Source of the DNA: Nitrospira lenta
Lineage (GTDB): Bacteria > Nitrospirota > Nitrospiria > Nitrospirales > Nitrospiraceae
Length of the DNA stretch: 64,000 bases
Reading direction: 5' to 3'
Assembly (NCBI GenBank): GCA_945865525.1
Contig: CAMBDY010000004.1
Span: forward strand, 1 to 64,000
Shown: positions 8,411-17,461 of the stretch, in pieces
Numbering within the stretch: position 1 is the stretch's first letter
Layout: every line of letters starts with the position of its first letter
Position numbers and translations under genes: made by a program
The notes under the pieces: generated by a model
Databases searched by the model: none
The model's input: only the letters and a program-made list of their open reading frames with translations
What the model was told of the DNA's origin: nothing

Positions 8411-8815
8411 ATGAAAGTAGAGCAAACATCGATAGTACACAGTCGATTCGTGCAGGTCCTCCAGCATGAACATCTCACCTGCCTGAATCCCGGATGTGGT
8501 GGAGCGATGCACAGCAGGGATCTGTCTCAACAGACAGACAGGATCAAGATCTACGAAGCAGAATGCACACGATGCAGCGTGAAGGAACGAATTGCCGGGA
8601 ACGAACAGGTCATGCCACCATGGGATAACGCTTCACTCGAACTGATGGCAGACGAACACCTCATGCATCAGCAACCGGCCTGCCCCTTTGACGATACTCC
8701 CGTCGTTTTCATCTCCCTCCCCAACCCACGACGCCGCGCCCGCTACCGGCTCTGCTGCTTCTACTGCGGACGCCAAACCGAATTGGACTGGCCACCGGCA
8801 GAGAGCAAACGGTGA
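8411..8815 (+). CDS. Small Cys-rich zinc-ribbon protein, unknown function
   Basis: 134 residues. Several Cys pairs suggest two zinc ribbons: C-L-N-P-G-C near 27-32 with C-T-R-C near 54-57, and C-P-F-D near 93 with C-C-F-Y-C-G near 115-120. The ATG at 8411 is preceded by AGGAGG, which fixes the start and excludes an in-frame upstream extension that would overlap the SDR gene. No signal peptide or membrane segment is present. It may bind nucleic acid or a protein partner; function unknown. Confidence 0.6.
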   Translation: MKVEQTSIVHSRFVQVLQHEHLTCLNPGCGGAMHSRDLSQQTDRIKIYEAECTRCSVKERIAGNEQVMPPWDNASLELMADEHLMHQQPACPFDDTPVVFISLPNPRRRARYRLCCFYCGRQTELDWPPAESKR

Positions 8816-8986
8816 GGGCCGCGAGCTAGGCCTGCATTCTTCTCTCTCTCGCCTGCTACTTCATAAAATAAGGAGGGCGGCGATTATGCTCTCACTGCAT
8901 ATGTCCAACGAAGGGCTTGGAGGCTCACGAATTGTGCGAGCAGGAGAATGTGGTACGCACCCTTCTCCATCTTCTTTTCAACTATT

Positions 8987-9310
8987 CTATTTTCCGAATG
9001 CTTTTTTCAGCAGCGGCTCCATCTCGCCTTTGGCTGCCATCGGATCCAGAATATCCGTATCACCGTAAAATTGTCCGTCGATGAATACCTTGGGAAGCGT
9101 CGGCCAATTGGTCATTTTTGCGAGTGCGTCCCGCTTGGCCGGTTGAGATAAGACGTCGATGAGTTCAAACGGATACCCGTACTTGTCGAAGAACTGTATC
9201 GTCTCTCTCGTGAATCCGCACATCGGCATTTGCTTGGTGCCCTTGCCGTAGATCAAAATCTTGTGCGCGGCGACTTCTTTGTTAATTTCTTCTTGAATTG
9301 GGTCTGCCAT
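8987..9310 (-). CDS. grxD: Monothiol glutaredoxin (Grx4 family)
   Basis: 107 residues with the monothiol C-G-F-T active site (Cys31), the conserved K-G-T-K loop before it, W-P-T-L-P-K-V-F-I near 69-77 and G-D-T-D-I near 83-87, all glutathione and 2Fe-2S cluster contacts. Grx4-type proteins carry and transfer iron-sulfur clusters as dimers or with BolA. The upstream neighbour, 11 bp away, is a BolA gene, so the known Grx4-BolA partnership is encoded as one operon. Confidence 0.93.
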   Translation of the reverse strand: MADPIQEEINKEVAAHKILIYGKGTKQMPMCGFTRETIQFFDKYGYPFELIDVLSQPAKRDALAKMTNWPTLPKVFIDGQFYGDTDILDPMAAKGEMEPLLKKAFGK

Positions 9311-9321
9311 GGGTCGGCCTC

Positions 9322-9561
9322 CTAGTCTTCAGGTGGTGTTTGGGCTGTTAGTTCAAGGGCATGAATCCGCCCATCTTTCATCGGAACATCTAAGGCCTGA
9401 TAGATCATGCGGTGTCGATCCAGCAGATTCTTTCCCGCGAAGGCTGTCGAGACCACCACGACTTTGAGGTGATCCATCGTACCAGTCCGGTCTGATACCG
9501 TGACTGCGGCATCCGGCATCATCTGGCGCACATACGCTGTCAGAACATCTGGCGTAATCAT
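9322..9561 (-). CDS. bolA: BolA family protein
   Basis: 79 residues from the ATG at 9561, which follows GGAGAGG. A longer in-frame start would add 18 residues with no support. The BolA fold is seen in V-T-V-S-D-R-T-G then H-L-K-V-V-V-V-S and L-L-D-R-H-R-M-I-Y-Q-A-L near residues 42-53, where the helix His is the usual cluster ligand. It is transcribed just before the Grx4 gene, and the two products should form a 2Fe-2S heterodimer involved in iron-sulfur trafficking. Confidence 0.9.
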   Translation of the reverse strand: MITPDVLTAYVRQMMPDAAVTVSDRTGTMDHLKVVVVSTAFAGKNLLDRHRMIYQALDVPMKDGRIHALELTAQTPPED

Positions 9562-9624
9562 AACCTCTCCAATCTCAATCTGATGACAATACCCTAGCCT
9601 TAGGCGGAAACGCAATTCGAGGCG

Positions 9625-9817
9625 TCAGAACTGGAAGATCGGCTCTACGGAGAGACCAACCAGACGATAGAGGACCAGTCCGCCAAAAATACTGAATACG
9701 AGAAAGATCGCAGACATTTGGCTACGCTGACCGATGAGCCACGGACGAAAGATCTGATAGGAGGAGTAGCAGAAGAAGAGTGAAAAATACGGCGGTAACA
9801 ATCTGCGGCTTTGTCAT
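9625..9817 (-). pseudogene. Internally deleted AI-2E family transporter remnant
   Basis: From the ATG at 9817 the frame reads MTKPQIVTAVFFTLLLLL, a typical AI-2E transporter N-terminus. A +1 shift then gives YQIFRP joined straight to WLIGQRSQMSAIFLVFSIFG and LVGLSVEP, which matches the conserved segment near the family's C-terminus. About 250 residues are missing between the two ends, and the frame is also shifted. It sits between the bactofilin and bolA genes. The product cannot be functional, although the last ORF might still be translated as a short membrane peptide. Confidence 0.55.
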
Positions 9818-9850
9818 GGGTTCGGCGGAAACGGCAGAAAGTCAACAGGC

Positions 9851-10309
9851 CTATTGGTACCCTTCGCCGCGGAAGTCTTTATTGTCCAGCACCACAACCT
9901 GCTTGGCCCTATGCGCGGACAGATCACGGACGCCACCCGGCAGCTTCGGCAACTCCTCAGACCAGGAGGTCATCCCCATGTCCGTCATGCCTTGGAGCTT
10001 AGCGCCAATTTCCATCATGAGCACCGGCGTATGGACTTCCCCAATCAACGTCGCCGTCTTCATCAACTGCACGGACTCTGTCACCATCACCTTCGCCTTG
10101 ATGCGCCCGCTGCAGATCAGCGTGCCAGCCCTAATCGTACCCTGGACCAACCCATCCTCGCCGACAATAACCTGTCCACTCGTCTCAATATCGCCGTCGA
10201 GACGGCCATCGATCCGCACCGTCCCCTCGACATGGATCTCGCCTTTTAAGATGACCCCTTTGGCCAGCAGGGTGATGTTGTCATCGCCCGAAAAATCCCT
10301 CTTCTTCAT
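9851..10309 (-). CDS. Bactofilin family cytoskeletal protein
   Basis: 152 residues with a central right-handed beta-helix repeat of Gly/Ile/Val-rich turns (about residues 14-105: ILKGEI, VRIDGRLDGDI, QVIVGEDGLVQG). This is the DUF583/bactofilin domain. Short unstructured tails flank it and there is no signal peptide. Bactofilins polymerise without nucleotide and organise cell shape or envelope enzymes. No M23 peptidase partner lies directly beside it. It is monocistronic or first of a minus-strand unit reading into the AI-2E remnant. Confidence 0.88.
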   Translation of the reverse strand: MKKRDFSGDDNITLLAKGVILKGEIHVEGTVRIDGRLDGDIETSGQVIVGEDGLVQGTIRAGTLICSGRIKAKVMVTESVQLMKTATLIGEVHTPVLMMEIGAKLQGMTDMGMTSWSEELPKLPGGVRDLSAHRAKQVVVLDNKDFRGEGYQ

Positions 10310-10569
10310 ACGCCACTCCTCTTTTGTACCTGAATCATTATCCCCGATCTTACACCATTCGGCTGAGCGAGGCCTAGGAGAATCCGAAAGTATACCGAAG
10401 CCCCTCCCATAGTCCCCCTCTACAGGCGCAGCGGCGGATGAGCATCGCTCTTAGGGAACTCAAGAAAGGGGGTGAGAGAGGCCCCTCTACGACAACAGGG
10501 CAAAACACAATGAGGCGACGAGACCGCTCAAGGACAAACTCATAGAGACCACCCATCGCATAGATTTTT

Positions 10570-11985
10570 TCAGCCATGCACTCCGATCTTCTGAGGGAGC
10601 AGCGAACCGGCCACCATCCCAGCCGCAGCAACAAGAAGCCCAACCAGTTGCGGAGGCCAGATCGAATCAGGCGGACCGAATAGTTCCAGCCCGAGCCAGG
10701 CTATCAGGCCAGCCACGAAGGCCCACAGAGCTCCCTGCGTCGTCGCACGCGGCCAAAAGAGCCCAGCGCACAGAGGCACGAAAGCCGTCACGAGTGTGAC
10801 GTCGTAAGTGTTCACCACGAGTTGATAGATGCTGGCGCTGGAACTCAAGGCGATGATGAGGACGAGGGCAGCAAAAGCCACCACCACCAACCGTATGACT
10901 CGCAGCAGTTCCCCATCACTGAGCTGAGGCAGTAGCCCCTTAATAACGTTCTCGCTTAACAGCACAGAAGGCGCCAGTAACGTCGCGCTAGCGCAACTCA
11001 TCACCGCCGAGAGGACTGCCCCGAAAAATACGATCTGCGCAAAGACCGGCGTATAGTGCAGAATCAGAGTGGGCAGCACCAGCTGAGAGTCCTCGGCTAA
11101 AAGATTATTAAACGTCGTCGGATCGATCAGCGTGGCTGCATAGGCCAGAAACATGGGTACGAAACAAAAACAAAAATAGAGCACCCCACCTAAAATCGAG
11201 CCCCGCACCGCCGTTCGCTCATCTTTTGCCGACGTGATACGCTGAAACACGTCCTGCTGAGGAATTGATCCAAGCATCATGCTAATCCAGGCGCCGATAA
11301 AAGGAATCCAAGCCGCAGCCGTAGCACTGGGAAAGAACTCGAGCTTACCGGCCTGAGCCGCATGGCTGATCACCGCCTGTACCCCTCCGGCCAATCCACT
11401 CACAATCGACGTAATATAGAGTAGGCCTCCTATGATTACGGAGATTTGTACGAAATCCAAAATCGCGACGGAGAACATGCCACCGAACGTCGTGTAGGTC
11501 AGGACGATCAGCGCGCCGATCACCATCCCGACTGGCTGACTCACCGCCCCCTCCGTCACCACGTTCAGGACCAAGCCCAACACCTTGAACTGCGCCGCCA
11601 CCCAGCCGAGATACGACGCGGCAATACAGAGAGTGCAGAGCACCTCGACGGTGCGGTTGTACTGCAACCGATAGAAGTCTCCGATGGTCAGGAGATTCAT
11701 TCGATAGAAGCGTGGGGCGAAGAACAGTCCAGCCAGAATCAAACAGAGACTCGACCCGAAGGGATCGGCCACCACACCGCGCAGCCCCTCCTTCACAAAG
11801 GTCGCGGAGATTCCGAGCACCGCCTCTGCACCGAACCACGTCGCAAAGACTGTGGCAATCACGATCGGCAGAGGCAGGCTCCGACCGGCCAACGCAAAAT
11901 CCTTGGTGTTGTGGACCCGCCTGGCGGCAGCTAGGCCGATCCCCACAGATAGGAGCAAATAGAGAATGACGAATCCAAGAATCAT
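10570..11985 (-). CDS. Sodium:solute symporter (SSS family)
   Basis: 471 residues with about 13 predicted transmembrane helices and the family's N-terminal order: a short first helix, then F-A-L-A-G-R-S-L-P and A-T-W-F-G-A-E-A-V-L-G near residues 35-60, then G-D-F-Y-R-L-Q-Y-N-R near 106-115. The start is set at ATG 11985 (MILGFVILY), because an upstream in-frame start would add a non-hydrophobic stretch. It probably couples sodium entry to uptake of an organic solute. The substrate could be a carboxylate, proline or pantothenate and cannot be told. No sensor kinase domain is attached. Confidence 0.85.
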   Translation of the reverse strand: MILGFVILYLLLSVGIGLAAARRVHNTKDFALAGRSLPLPIVIATVFATWFGAEAVLGISATFVKEGLRGVVADPFGSSLCLILAGLFFAPRFYRMNLLTIGDFYRLQYNRTVEVLCTLCIAASYLGWVAAQFKVLGLVLNVVTEGAVSQPVGMVIGALIVLTYTTFGGMFSVAILDFVQISVIIGGLLYITSIVSGLAGGVQAVISHAAQAGKLEFFPSATAAAWIPFIGAWISMMLGSIPQQDVFQRITSAKDERTAVRGSILGGVLYFCFCFVPMFLAYAATLIDPTTFNNLLAEDSQLVLPTLILHYTPVFAQIVFFGAVLSAVMSCASATLLAPSVLLSENVIKGLLPQLSDGELLRVIRLVVVAFAALVLIIALSSSASIYQLVVNTYDVTLVTAFVPLCAGLFWPRATTQGALWAFVAGLIAWLGLELFGPPDSIWPPQLVGLLVAAAGMVAGSLLPQKIGVHG

Positions 11986-12357
11986 GACATGGCTCAGATG
12001 CAGATGTGGCCTGATTCTAACGAGCCGGCTGCAGTGGCGCAATGTCCGATACGGAAGGTCTCAAACGGCCACCTATCTCGTCGCTCGTGACGCATGGTTC
12101 CTCTCTAGCTCCTCAAAAGCGCCTATGCCCTATCGCAAAAGCGTATGGTCAGGAGTAAAGAAGGAGGGAGTCTTTGCTATCAGCTATCCGCAAGACGCTG
12201 CACGAGGAACGCTTGACTGTCTTTCCGCTAGCAGGTCTTGGGAGCACCTACCAGACATAATTGTCTTGAGCCACGCCGTACCATCGCGCTACCCTACAGC
12301 ACTCTAGGGCTTGCGATATCAGGTCCACCGCCGTCACATCTAAAGAAAGGACCGCTC
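11986..12357. other. Non-coding divergent region
   Basis: 372 bp between the divergent symporter and FKBP genes. No convincing gene, tRNA or conserved RNA is visible. It should hold promoters for both genes. The only clear element is AAAGAAAGGA about 8 bases before the ATG at 12358, the ribosome site of the FKBP gene. Confidence 0.4.
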
Positions 12358-13037
12358 ATGCGCTTCGTTGTTTCCTGTTTAGTTGCCATGCTTAGTCTGG
12401 GAACTTCTACGGCCTTCGCCGTCACCCCAGAGCCCGCGAACGATGAACAAAAACCCTCTATGCCTTGGGCCTCGCCATCAGCCAATCGCTTGGGGCCTTT
12501 AACTTGAACGAGTCCGAACTGGAACTCGTGAAATCCGGTATCACCGACGGCGTCTTCAAGAAGACTCCGAAAGTGGACCTCCAAGCTTTCGGCCAGAAGA
12601 TTCAGCTGCTGCAACAGGCCCGCGCCTCAGTCATCGCAACTGCAGAGAAGAAAGCGGGAGCCGCCTTCCTCGCGAAAGCCGCAGCAGAGCCTGGCGCCAA
12701 GAAAACCGAGTCCGGTGCGATTCTCACGATGATCAAAGAGGGAAAAGGTGCGACCCCGAAAGCCACGGACACGGTCAAGGTGCATTACCACGGCACCCTC
12801 ACAGATGGCACCGTGTTCGACAGCTCTGTCAAACGCGGCGAGCCAGCCACGTTCGGCTTAAACCAAGTGATCAAGTGCTGGACCGAAGGGGTGCAGCTGA
12901 TGAAGGTCGGCAGCAAGGGGAAGCTGACCTGCCCATCGTCTCTTGCCTATGGCGACAAAGGTGCGCCTCCGACGATCAAGCCAGGCTCGACCTTGGTATT
13001 CGAAGTCGAACTCTTGGAAATCGTCGCAGCCAAGTAA
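12358..13037 (+). pseudogene. FKBP-type peptidyl-prolyl isomerase (Mip/FkpA-like), frameshifted
   Basis: The first frame encodes a signal peptide (MRFVVSCLVAMLSLGTSTAF) and reads to E-Q-K. The next frame continues TLYALGLAISQSLGAF, the start of an FKBP N-terminal dimerisation domain. It ends with a full FKBP domain: V-K-V-H-Y-H-G-T-L, D-G-T-V-F-D-S-S, L-A-Y-G-D-K-G and L-V-F-E-V-E-L-L. The two parts join if one A is added to the AAAAA run at 12449-12453. Both halves are intact, so this is either a very recent mutation or a homopolymer sequencing error. The intact protein would be a periplasmic folding catalyst of about 226 residues. A strong terminator follows. Confidence 0.85.
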
Positions 13038-13055
13038 TTCGATCCGATAAGCTTC

Positions 13056-13097
13056 ATGAGGCCGGGTGAGACAAGGTCTCTCTCGGCCTCATTTTTT
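13056..13097 (+). terminator. Rho-independent terminator after the FKBP gene
   Basis: A 9-bp stem (ATGAGGCCG at 13056-13064 with CGGCCTCAT at 13084-13092) encloses a second small stem (GAGAC/GTCTC), followed by TTTTTT ending at 13097. It lies 19 bp after the FKBP stop. Confidence 0.88.
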
Positions 13098-13335
13098 CAC
13101 TGCACGCATCCATTCCTATACCCTCCCCTATTGCAATGCCCAGCCAAGCGAGGTCCTGCTGAGTGCGCGCGCTCCGTGAGCAAACAACGCTCTCTACGCC
13201 CTCGTACCCCACCCCCTTGTAGTTCAGTCCTTTACCCCGTACACTTGCCTCTTCGCGATCCAGTCTGGCCTGAATAGTCCTGCCCGATCGTTCACTAGCA
13301 GACTCAGTTAATTTATCCATTCGGACGCTAGAGTT

Positions 13336-15186
13336 ATGCCACCTACAATTCTCCTGAGCTGCGAGTCCATCACCAAAACCTATGGCGTGAAGCCGTTGTT
13401 TTCTGACCTATCAGTCGGGCTAGCCGAAGGCGATCATGTCGGGTTGGTGGGACCCAACGGCTCCGGCAAATCAACCTTACTAAAGATCATGGCAGGACTC
13501 GAAGAGCCGGATGAGGGTACGAGATCGATGCGCCGGCAGCTCCGCGTCGGCTACGTGCCGCAAGAACCGCTATTCGACGGTACCCATACGATTGAAGAAG
13601 TCCTCGCGCAAGTCCTCATCGACGAAGGCCTAGACCCCCATGAACATAGCAGCCGCACTGCCGCAACCCTCAGCCTCGGCGAGTTCCGCACAGCAGACCA
13701 GTCCACTGCCTCACTTTCAGGAGGCTGGAAGAAACGTCTAGCCATCGTCCGTTCGCTGATGCTGGAACCGGACGTCCTGTTAATGGACGAACCAACTAAC
13801 CACTTGGACGTGGAAGGCATTCTCTGGCTAGAACGATTACTTCGAGCCGAAGCCCGCGCCTTTCTCGTCGTCAGCCACGACCGTCGTTTTCTAGAAGCCG
13901 TCACGTCGAGGATGATCGAAATTAATCGCAGCTACCCGAACGGGGCCTTCGAAGCCAAAGGCAACTATAGCGCCTTCCTAGAACAGCGGGATGCGGCCCT
14001 GCACGCGCAAGCCAACTATGAAGCCTCCTTGGCCAACCGGGTCCGCCGCGAAGTGGAATGGCTCAGGCGCGGCCCCAAGGCCCGCACGACCAAAGCCAAA
14101 TCGAGGATCGATTCAGCGGGCCGCTTGATCGAGGAATTGAGCAGCGCGGAAGCCCGGAAAGATCTCGGGACGGCGGGTATCAACTTCACCTCATCGGGGC
14201 GCCGGTCCAAACAGCTGGTCGAAGCTACGCAACTCTCCAAATCGCTTGGCAACCGGCCAATCATAACGAACCTCGACCTGCTGCTCGGACCAAACCAGCG
14301 GATCGGCTTGCTGGGACCGAACGGTAGCGGTAAGAGCACACTGCTCAAGCTCATCGCCGGAACCCTCAAGCCGGACTCCGGTACCGTCACCCGCGCGGAC
14401 AAACTGCGCGTAGTCAGCTTCGAACAGCACCGCGAATCACTAGACCAATCCATCTCGCTCCGTCGGGCCCTTGCTCCCTATGGTGACTCGGTCGTCTATC
14501 AAGACCGAGAAGTGCATCTCGTCTCCTGGGCAAAACGCTTTCTCTTCCGGTCGGAACAGTTGGATCTCCCCGTCTCCCGTCTCTCCGGAGGCGAACAGGC
14601 GCGGCTCCTCATTGCGAGACTGATGCTCCAACCGGCCGACCTCCTGATTCTGGACGAACCGACGAACGACTTGGACATTCCGACACTCGATGTCTTGGAA
14701 GACAGTCTCGTGGAGTTCCCCGGCGCCTTGATGCTGGTGACGCACGATCGATGGCTCCTGGACCGAGTCTCCACCGTGTTGCTCGCACTGGACGGCACAG
14801 GCCAGACCGAATGGTTCGCCGACTATGCGCAATGGGAATCGGCGCAAGAACGGAAGACGGCAGAAGAGAATCGGGCGGCAAGCTTACGCCCCTCCAAGGC
14901 CTCCCGCGCTGAGCCAGACGCGACTCCAAAGGCGAAAAAGACAGGCCTCTCCTATCGCGAGCAAAAGGAATGGGCGAAAATGGAACAGCGCATCCTCCAG
15001 GCGGAGGAAACTATCGCGACCTGTCAAGCCGCCGTAGAAGATCCCGCCATCGCCTCCAATGCAACGGCATTGCAAGAACGGTCCACCGCGCTGGAAGCAG
15101 CCAAGACCGCCGCTGAACGGCTCTATGCACGCTGGACGGAACTCGAGGGCAAACAGACTGAATCAGCAGGACAGCCCCACGACTAG
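13336..15186 (+). CDS. uup: ABC-F family ATPase, Uup-like
   Basis: 616 residues with two ABC domains and no membrane part. Walker A G-P-N-G-S-G-K-S-T is at 39-47 and again near 329. The signatures are L-S-G-G-W and L-S-G-G-E, and the Walker B boxes read L-L-M-D-E-P-T-N-H-L-D and L-I-L-D-E-P-T-N-D-L-D. The interdomain linker is basic (K-A-R-T-T-K-A-K-S-R near 244). A Lys/Glu-rich coiled-coil C-terminus (about 540-610) is the Uup hallmark. ABC-F proteins act on ribosomes; Uup is also linked to branched DNA structures. It stands alone between the FKBP terminator and the mltC-like gene. Confidence 0.9.
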   Translation: MPPTILLSCESITKTYGVKPLFSDLSVGLAEGDHVGLVGPNGSGKSTLLKIMAGLEEPDEGTRSMRRQLRVGYVPQEPLFDGTHTIEEVLAQVLIDEGLDPHEHSSRTAATLSLGEFRTADQSTASLSGGWKKRLAIVRSLMLEPDVLLMDEPTNHLDVEGILWLERLLRAEARAFLVVSHDRRFLEAVTSRMIEINRSYPNGAFEAKGNYSAFLEQRDAALHAQANYEASLANRVRREVEWLRRGPKARTTKAKSRIDSAGRLIEELSSAEARKDLGTAGINFTSSGRRSKQLVEATQLSKSLGNRPIITNLDLLLGPNQRIGLLGPNGSGKSTLLKLIAGTLKPDSGTVTRADKLRVVSFEQHRESLDQSISLRRALAPYGDSVVYQDREVHLVSWAKRFLFRSEQLDLPVSRLSGGEQARLLIARLMLQPADLLILDEPTNDLDIPTLDVLEDSLVEFPGALMLVTHDRWLLDRVSTVLLALDGTGQTEWFADYAQWESAQERKTAEENRAASLRPSKASRAEPDATPKAKKTGLSYREQKEWAKMEQRILQAEETIATCQAAVEDPAIASNATALQERSTALEAAKTAAERLYARWTELEGKQTESAGQPHD

Positions 15187-15359
15187 CGGCGGTCAATCAT
15201 CATGCCTATCTGGTCTGTCTGGTTCATCTCGTGGGTCTCGTCCAACTAAACAGACTAGGCAGACCGAAAAGGCCAAATGAACAAGACAAGCTCGCGAACG
15301 GGTTGAGCATCCCGCCCTCGGTGCCTTGCAGGATGCAGCAAATTCTGTACAATGCAGCC

Positions 15360-16610
15360 ATGCCATTTCCCACGTCTCTCTCCTCGCTGTTGCTCATCAC
15401 CCTCGCCTTGACTGCATCCGGTTGTGAGTCAGCCGACCACGCCCTCGGTGCGGCAAAACGAATTGCTACAGGCCAAACCGGCCAGACCATCATCGATCTC
15501 GCTCAGGGGAAAAATCCGGCGCAGATCGCCCAAAAACGTCTTGAGCAATATGCGCGCAATCCCAACGCGTTGCTCCAAGATCTGCAGGAGGCCAAGAAGG
15601 ACTTGGAGGCCATCCTGGTCGACCTCGGAGTGAATGTCGGAAAGACCTGGGGTAAGGACGAGGTCAAACTACCCGAACAGAAAAAATATGTGAAGTACAC
15701 CCAGAACTATAAGAGTCGGGCCATCGTCGACTTCGATACGGGCGAGATCCTGATCGAAACATTGGACCAGCAAGACCCTCAGCTCAGTCTCAAGAACGCC
15801 GTGATCACAACGATCTTGACGCCCGAGGACCCCCGAGCCGTCGATTTATTCTCCGACAAGGAAATCGTCCTCACTGGCGACAAGACTCCCTACCTCTTCA
15901 ACCTTATCCACGACCAACAGAATAAACCCGTGCGCACACCGGCAGAAGCCGAATCTTTCGTAACCTATCTCCTTGAAAAGAAATCTGCCACCAGAGCGAT
16001 TACCCAAGAGGGAACCAAGAAGACGGTCCACTTCGTCAAAATTACGATGGTCTCCAATCTCGCGGCAAAGCAGGCGGACAAATATCGGACGCTGGTTCGC
16101 CAGTTCGCGCAGCAATATCAGATCAGCCCCAGCCTAGTCTTTGCCATCATCCGCACGGAGAGCAACTTCAATCCCTTTGCCGTCAGCTCGGCTCCAGCCT
16201 ATGGGCTCATGCAACTGGTCCCCACCAGCGGAGGCCGCGAAGCCTACCGCAAGGCGAAGGGGCAGGATGTCTCCCCCTCACGGGAGTATCTCTTCGACCC
16301 AGCCAACAATGTCGAGCTCGGCGCTGCCTATTTGAATGTCTTGATGTTCAATCAACTGGCACCGGTCACACACAATGTGTCGCGCGAATACTGCGTGATC
16401 GCCGCTTACAACACAGGCCCGAGCAACGTGTTCCGGACCTTCTCGCGTGACCGCACGACGGCCGTCGACCAGATCAACAGCCTTCAGCCATCCGGAGTCT
16501 ACACAAAATTGCGCCAGCATCTTCCGTATGAAGAGACCCGACATTATCTGGAGAAAGTGACCGGCTACCGCAAATCCTTCGTCAACTCAGCCGAAGTCTC
16601 TGCCCCATAA
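15360..16610 (+). CDS. mltC: MltC-like membrane-bound lytic transglycosylase
   Basis: 416 residues starting at ATG 15360, which gives a proper lipoprotein signal (hydrophobic run then L-T-A-S-G-C near residue 22). An N-terminal domain of the MltC type (DUF3393, about 40-240) precedes a goose-lysozyme-like SLT domain: catalytic Glu in I-R-T-E-S-N-F near 268, Y-G-L-M-Q-L near 282, and A-A-Y-N-T-G-P near 352. It should cleave peptidoglycan glycan strands from the outer membrane, producing 1,6-anhydroMurNAc ends. An alternative start 27 bases upstream is possible but gives a poorer signal peptide. Confidence 0.88.
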   Translation: MPFPTSLSSLLLITLALTASGCESADHALGAAKRIATGQTGQTIIDLAQGKNPAQIAQKRLEQYARNPNALLQDLQEAKKDLEAILVDLGVNVGKTWGKDEVKLPEQKKYVKYTQNYKSRAIVDFDTGEILIETLDQQDPQLSLKNAVITTILTPEDPRAVDLFSDKEIVLTGDKTPYLFNLIHDQQNKPVRTPAEAESFVTYLLEKKSATRAITQEGTKKTVHFVKITMVSNLAAKQADKYRTLVRQFAQQYQISPSLVFAIIRTESNFNPFAVSSAPAYGLMQLVPTSGGREAYRKAKGQDVSPSREYLFDPANNVELGAAYLNVLMFNQLAPVTHNVSREYCVIAAYNTGPSNVFRTFSRDRTTAVDQINSLQPSGVYTKLRQHLPYEETRHYLEKVTGYRKSFVNSAEVSAP

Positions 16611-16639
16611 GAGACGACGCGCCCTCCTCGTCCCGTTCG

Positions 16640-16875
16640 TAGCCCCACGGACCTCTCCCCAATTCCATGGACACCTGGTGACGCCACGGCCGCCTGCGCT
16701 TCGGACTCGGTTGGGGAGTGATAGCCAAGGGTCGAGGGTTGGCGCTGCCGATTATAAAACGCCTCGATGTATTCAAGATGTTCTGAGTCGCCTCGGCGCG
16801 GGTCGCATTGCGTGGATGGTACACGAGCTCGTACTTACGTGCCTCGAAGAAGCTCTCGACAGAAGGATTGTACGA
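16640..16875 (-). mobile_element. IS3-family transposase C-terminal remnant
   Basis: Reading the minus strand, one frame gives Y-N-P-S-V-E-S-F-F-E-A-R-K-Y-E-L-V-Y and then N-A-T-R-A-E-A. After a frameshift the next frame gives E-Y-I-E-A-F-Y-N-R-Q-R and S-T-L-G-Y-H-S-P-T-E. This is the end of the rve/DDE integrase core of IS3-type OrfB, whose last catalytic Glu lies in V-E-S-F-F. A TAA lies just upstream and no N-terminal part or terminal repeats are seen, so it is a decayed fragment and cannot move. Confidence 0.75.
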
Positions 16876-16908
16876 TTAGTACTTCACAGTCTTTGCTCTG
16901 GCGGATTC

Positions 16909-17289
16909 TCAGCAGGGGATGTTGACGGCCGGATCGCAGAACACCTGCGGAAGCACTGATGGGCGCATGTACTTGCTGGAAGAATCTTGAGACCCCATTG
17001 ATCCCTTAATCGGCGGGCCACCCGGCATTCCTGGGAGCCCCTGCCCAGCGGAGCCAAATCTCTTGCCAAAACTTGAACTCGTGGAGAAGCCAACTCCGGG
17101 AACCGGGACCAACGTCGATCCAGCTATGGAAACTCCAGCGCCAGACATAACTGGTGGCAACGTAGATTGCGGAGTCTGCCCTGCCTGATTCTGAACCGTA
17201 GGAGGAATTGGCGTTTGCGGCGGCGCCTGCCCCCCACAAGGAACAACCAGCAGGCCCAACCACGCAACCAACAAAAAAAAGCGCTTCAT
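16909..17289 (-). CDS. Small secreted Pro/Gly/Ser-rich protein
   Basis: 126 residues from ATG 17289. The N-terminus MKRFFLLVAWLGLLVVPCGG is a signal peptide, possibly of lipoprotein type with Cys18. The mature part is low-complexity (Pro, Gln, Ser, Gly) and ends with two Cys in FCDPAVNIPC. No family is recognised. It lies next to an IS3 remnant, so its 3' end could be derived from or truncated by that event. Moderate confidence that it is a real gene, based on the clean signal peptide. Confidence 0.5.
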   Translation of the reverse strand: MKRFFLLVAWLGLLVVPCGGQAPPQTPIPPTVQNQAGQTPQSTLPPVMSGAGVSIAGSTLVPVPGVGFSTSSSFGKRFGSAGQGLPGMPGGPPIKGSMGSQDSSSKYMRPSVLPQVFCDPAVNIPC

Positions 17290-17461
17290 GGGATCAACCA
17301 CTCCCAGAGAGAAGAGCAACATAGGAGGATTCTAACAAGACAGTAGTACCCAAGCAATGCCGAGGACGGTCGGCCCTCAGGCTACGGCTGGAGCAAACAA
17401 AAGTCCATCGTACTTCGATTGAAATACGTGTATTACTCGCACTAGGGTGTCGAAGAGCAAA

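Noticed and set aside
9645-9845. 66-codon minus-strand frame between bolA and the bactofilin gene
   Set aside because: It is another frame of the AI-2E remnant; the transporter-like peptides are in the other two frames.
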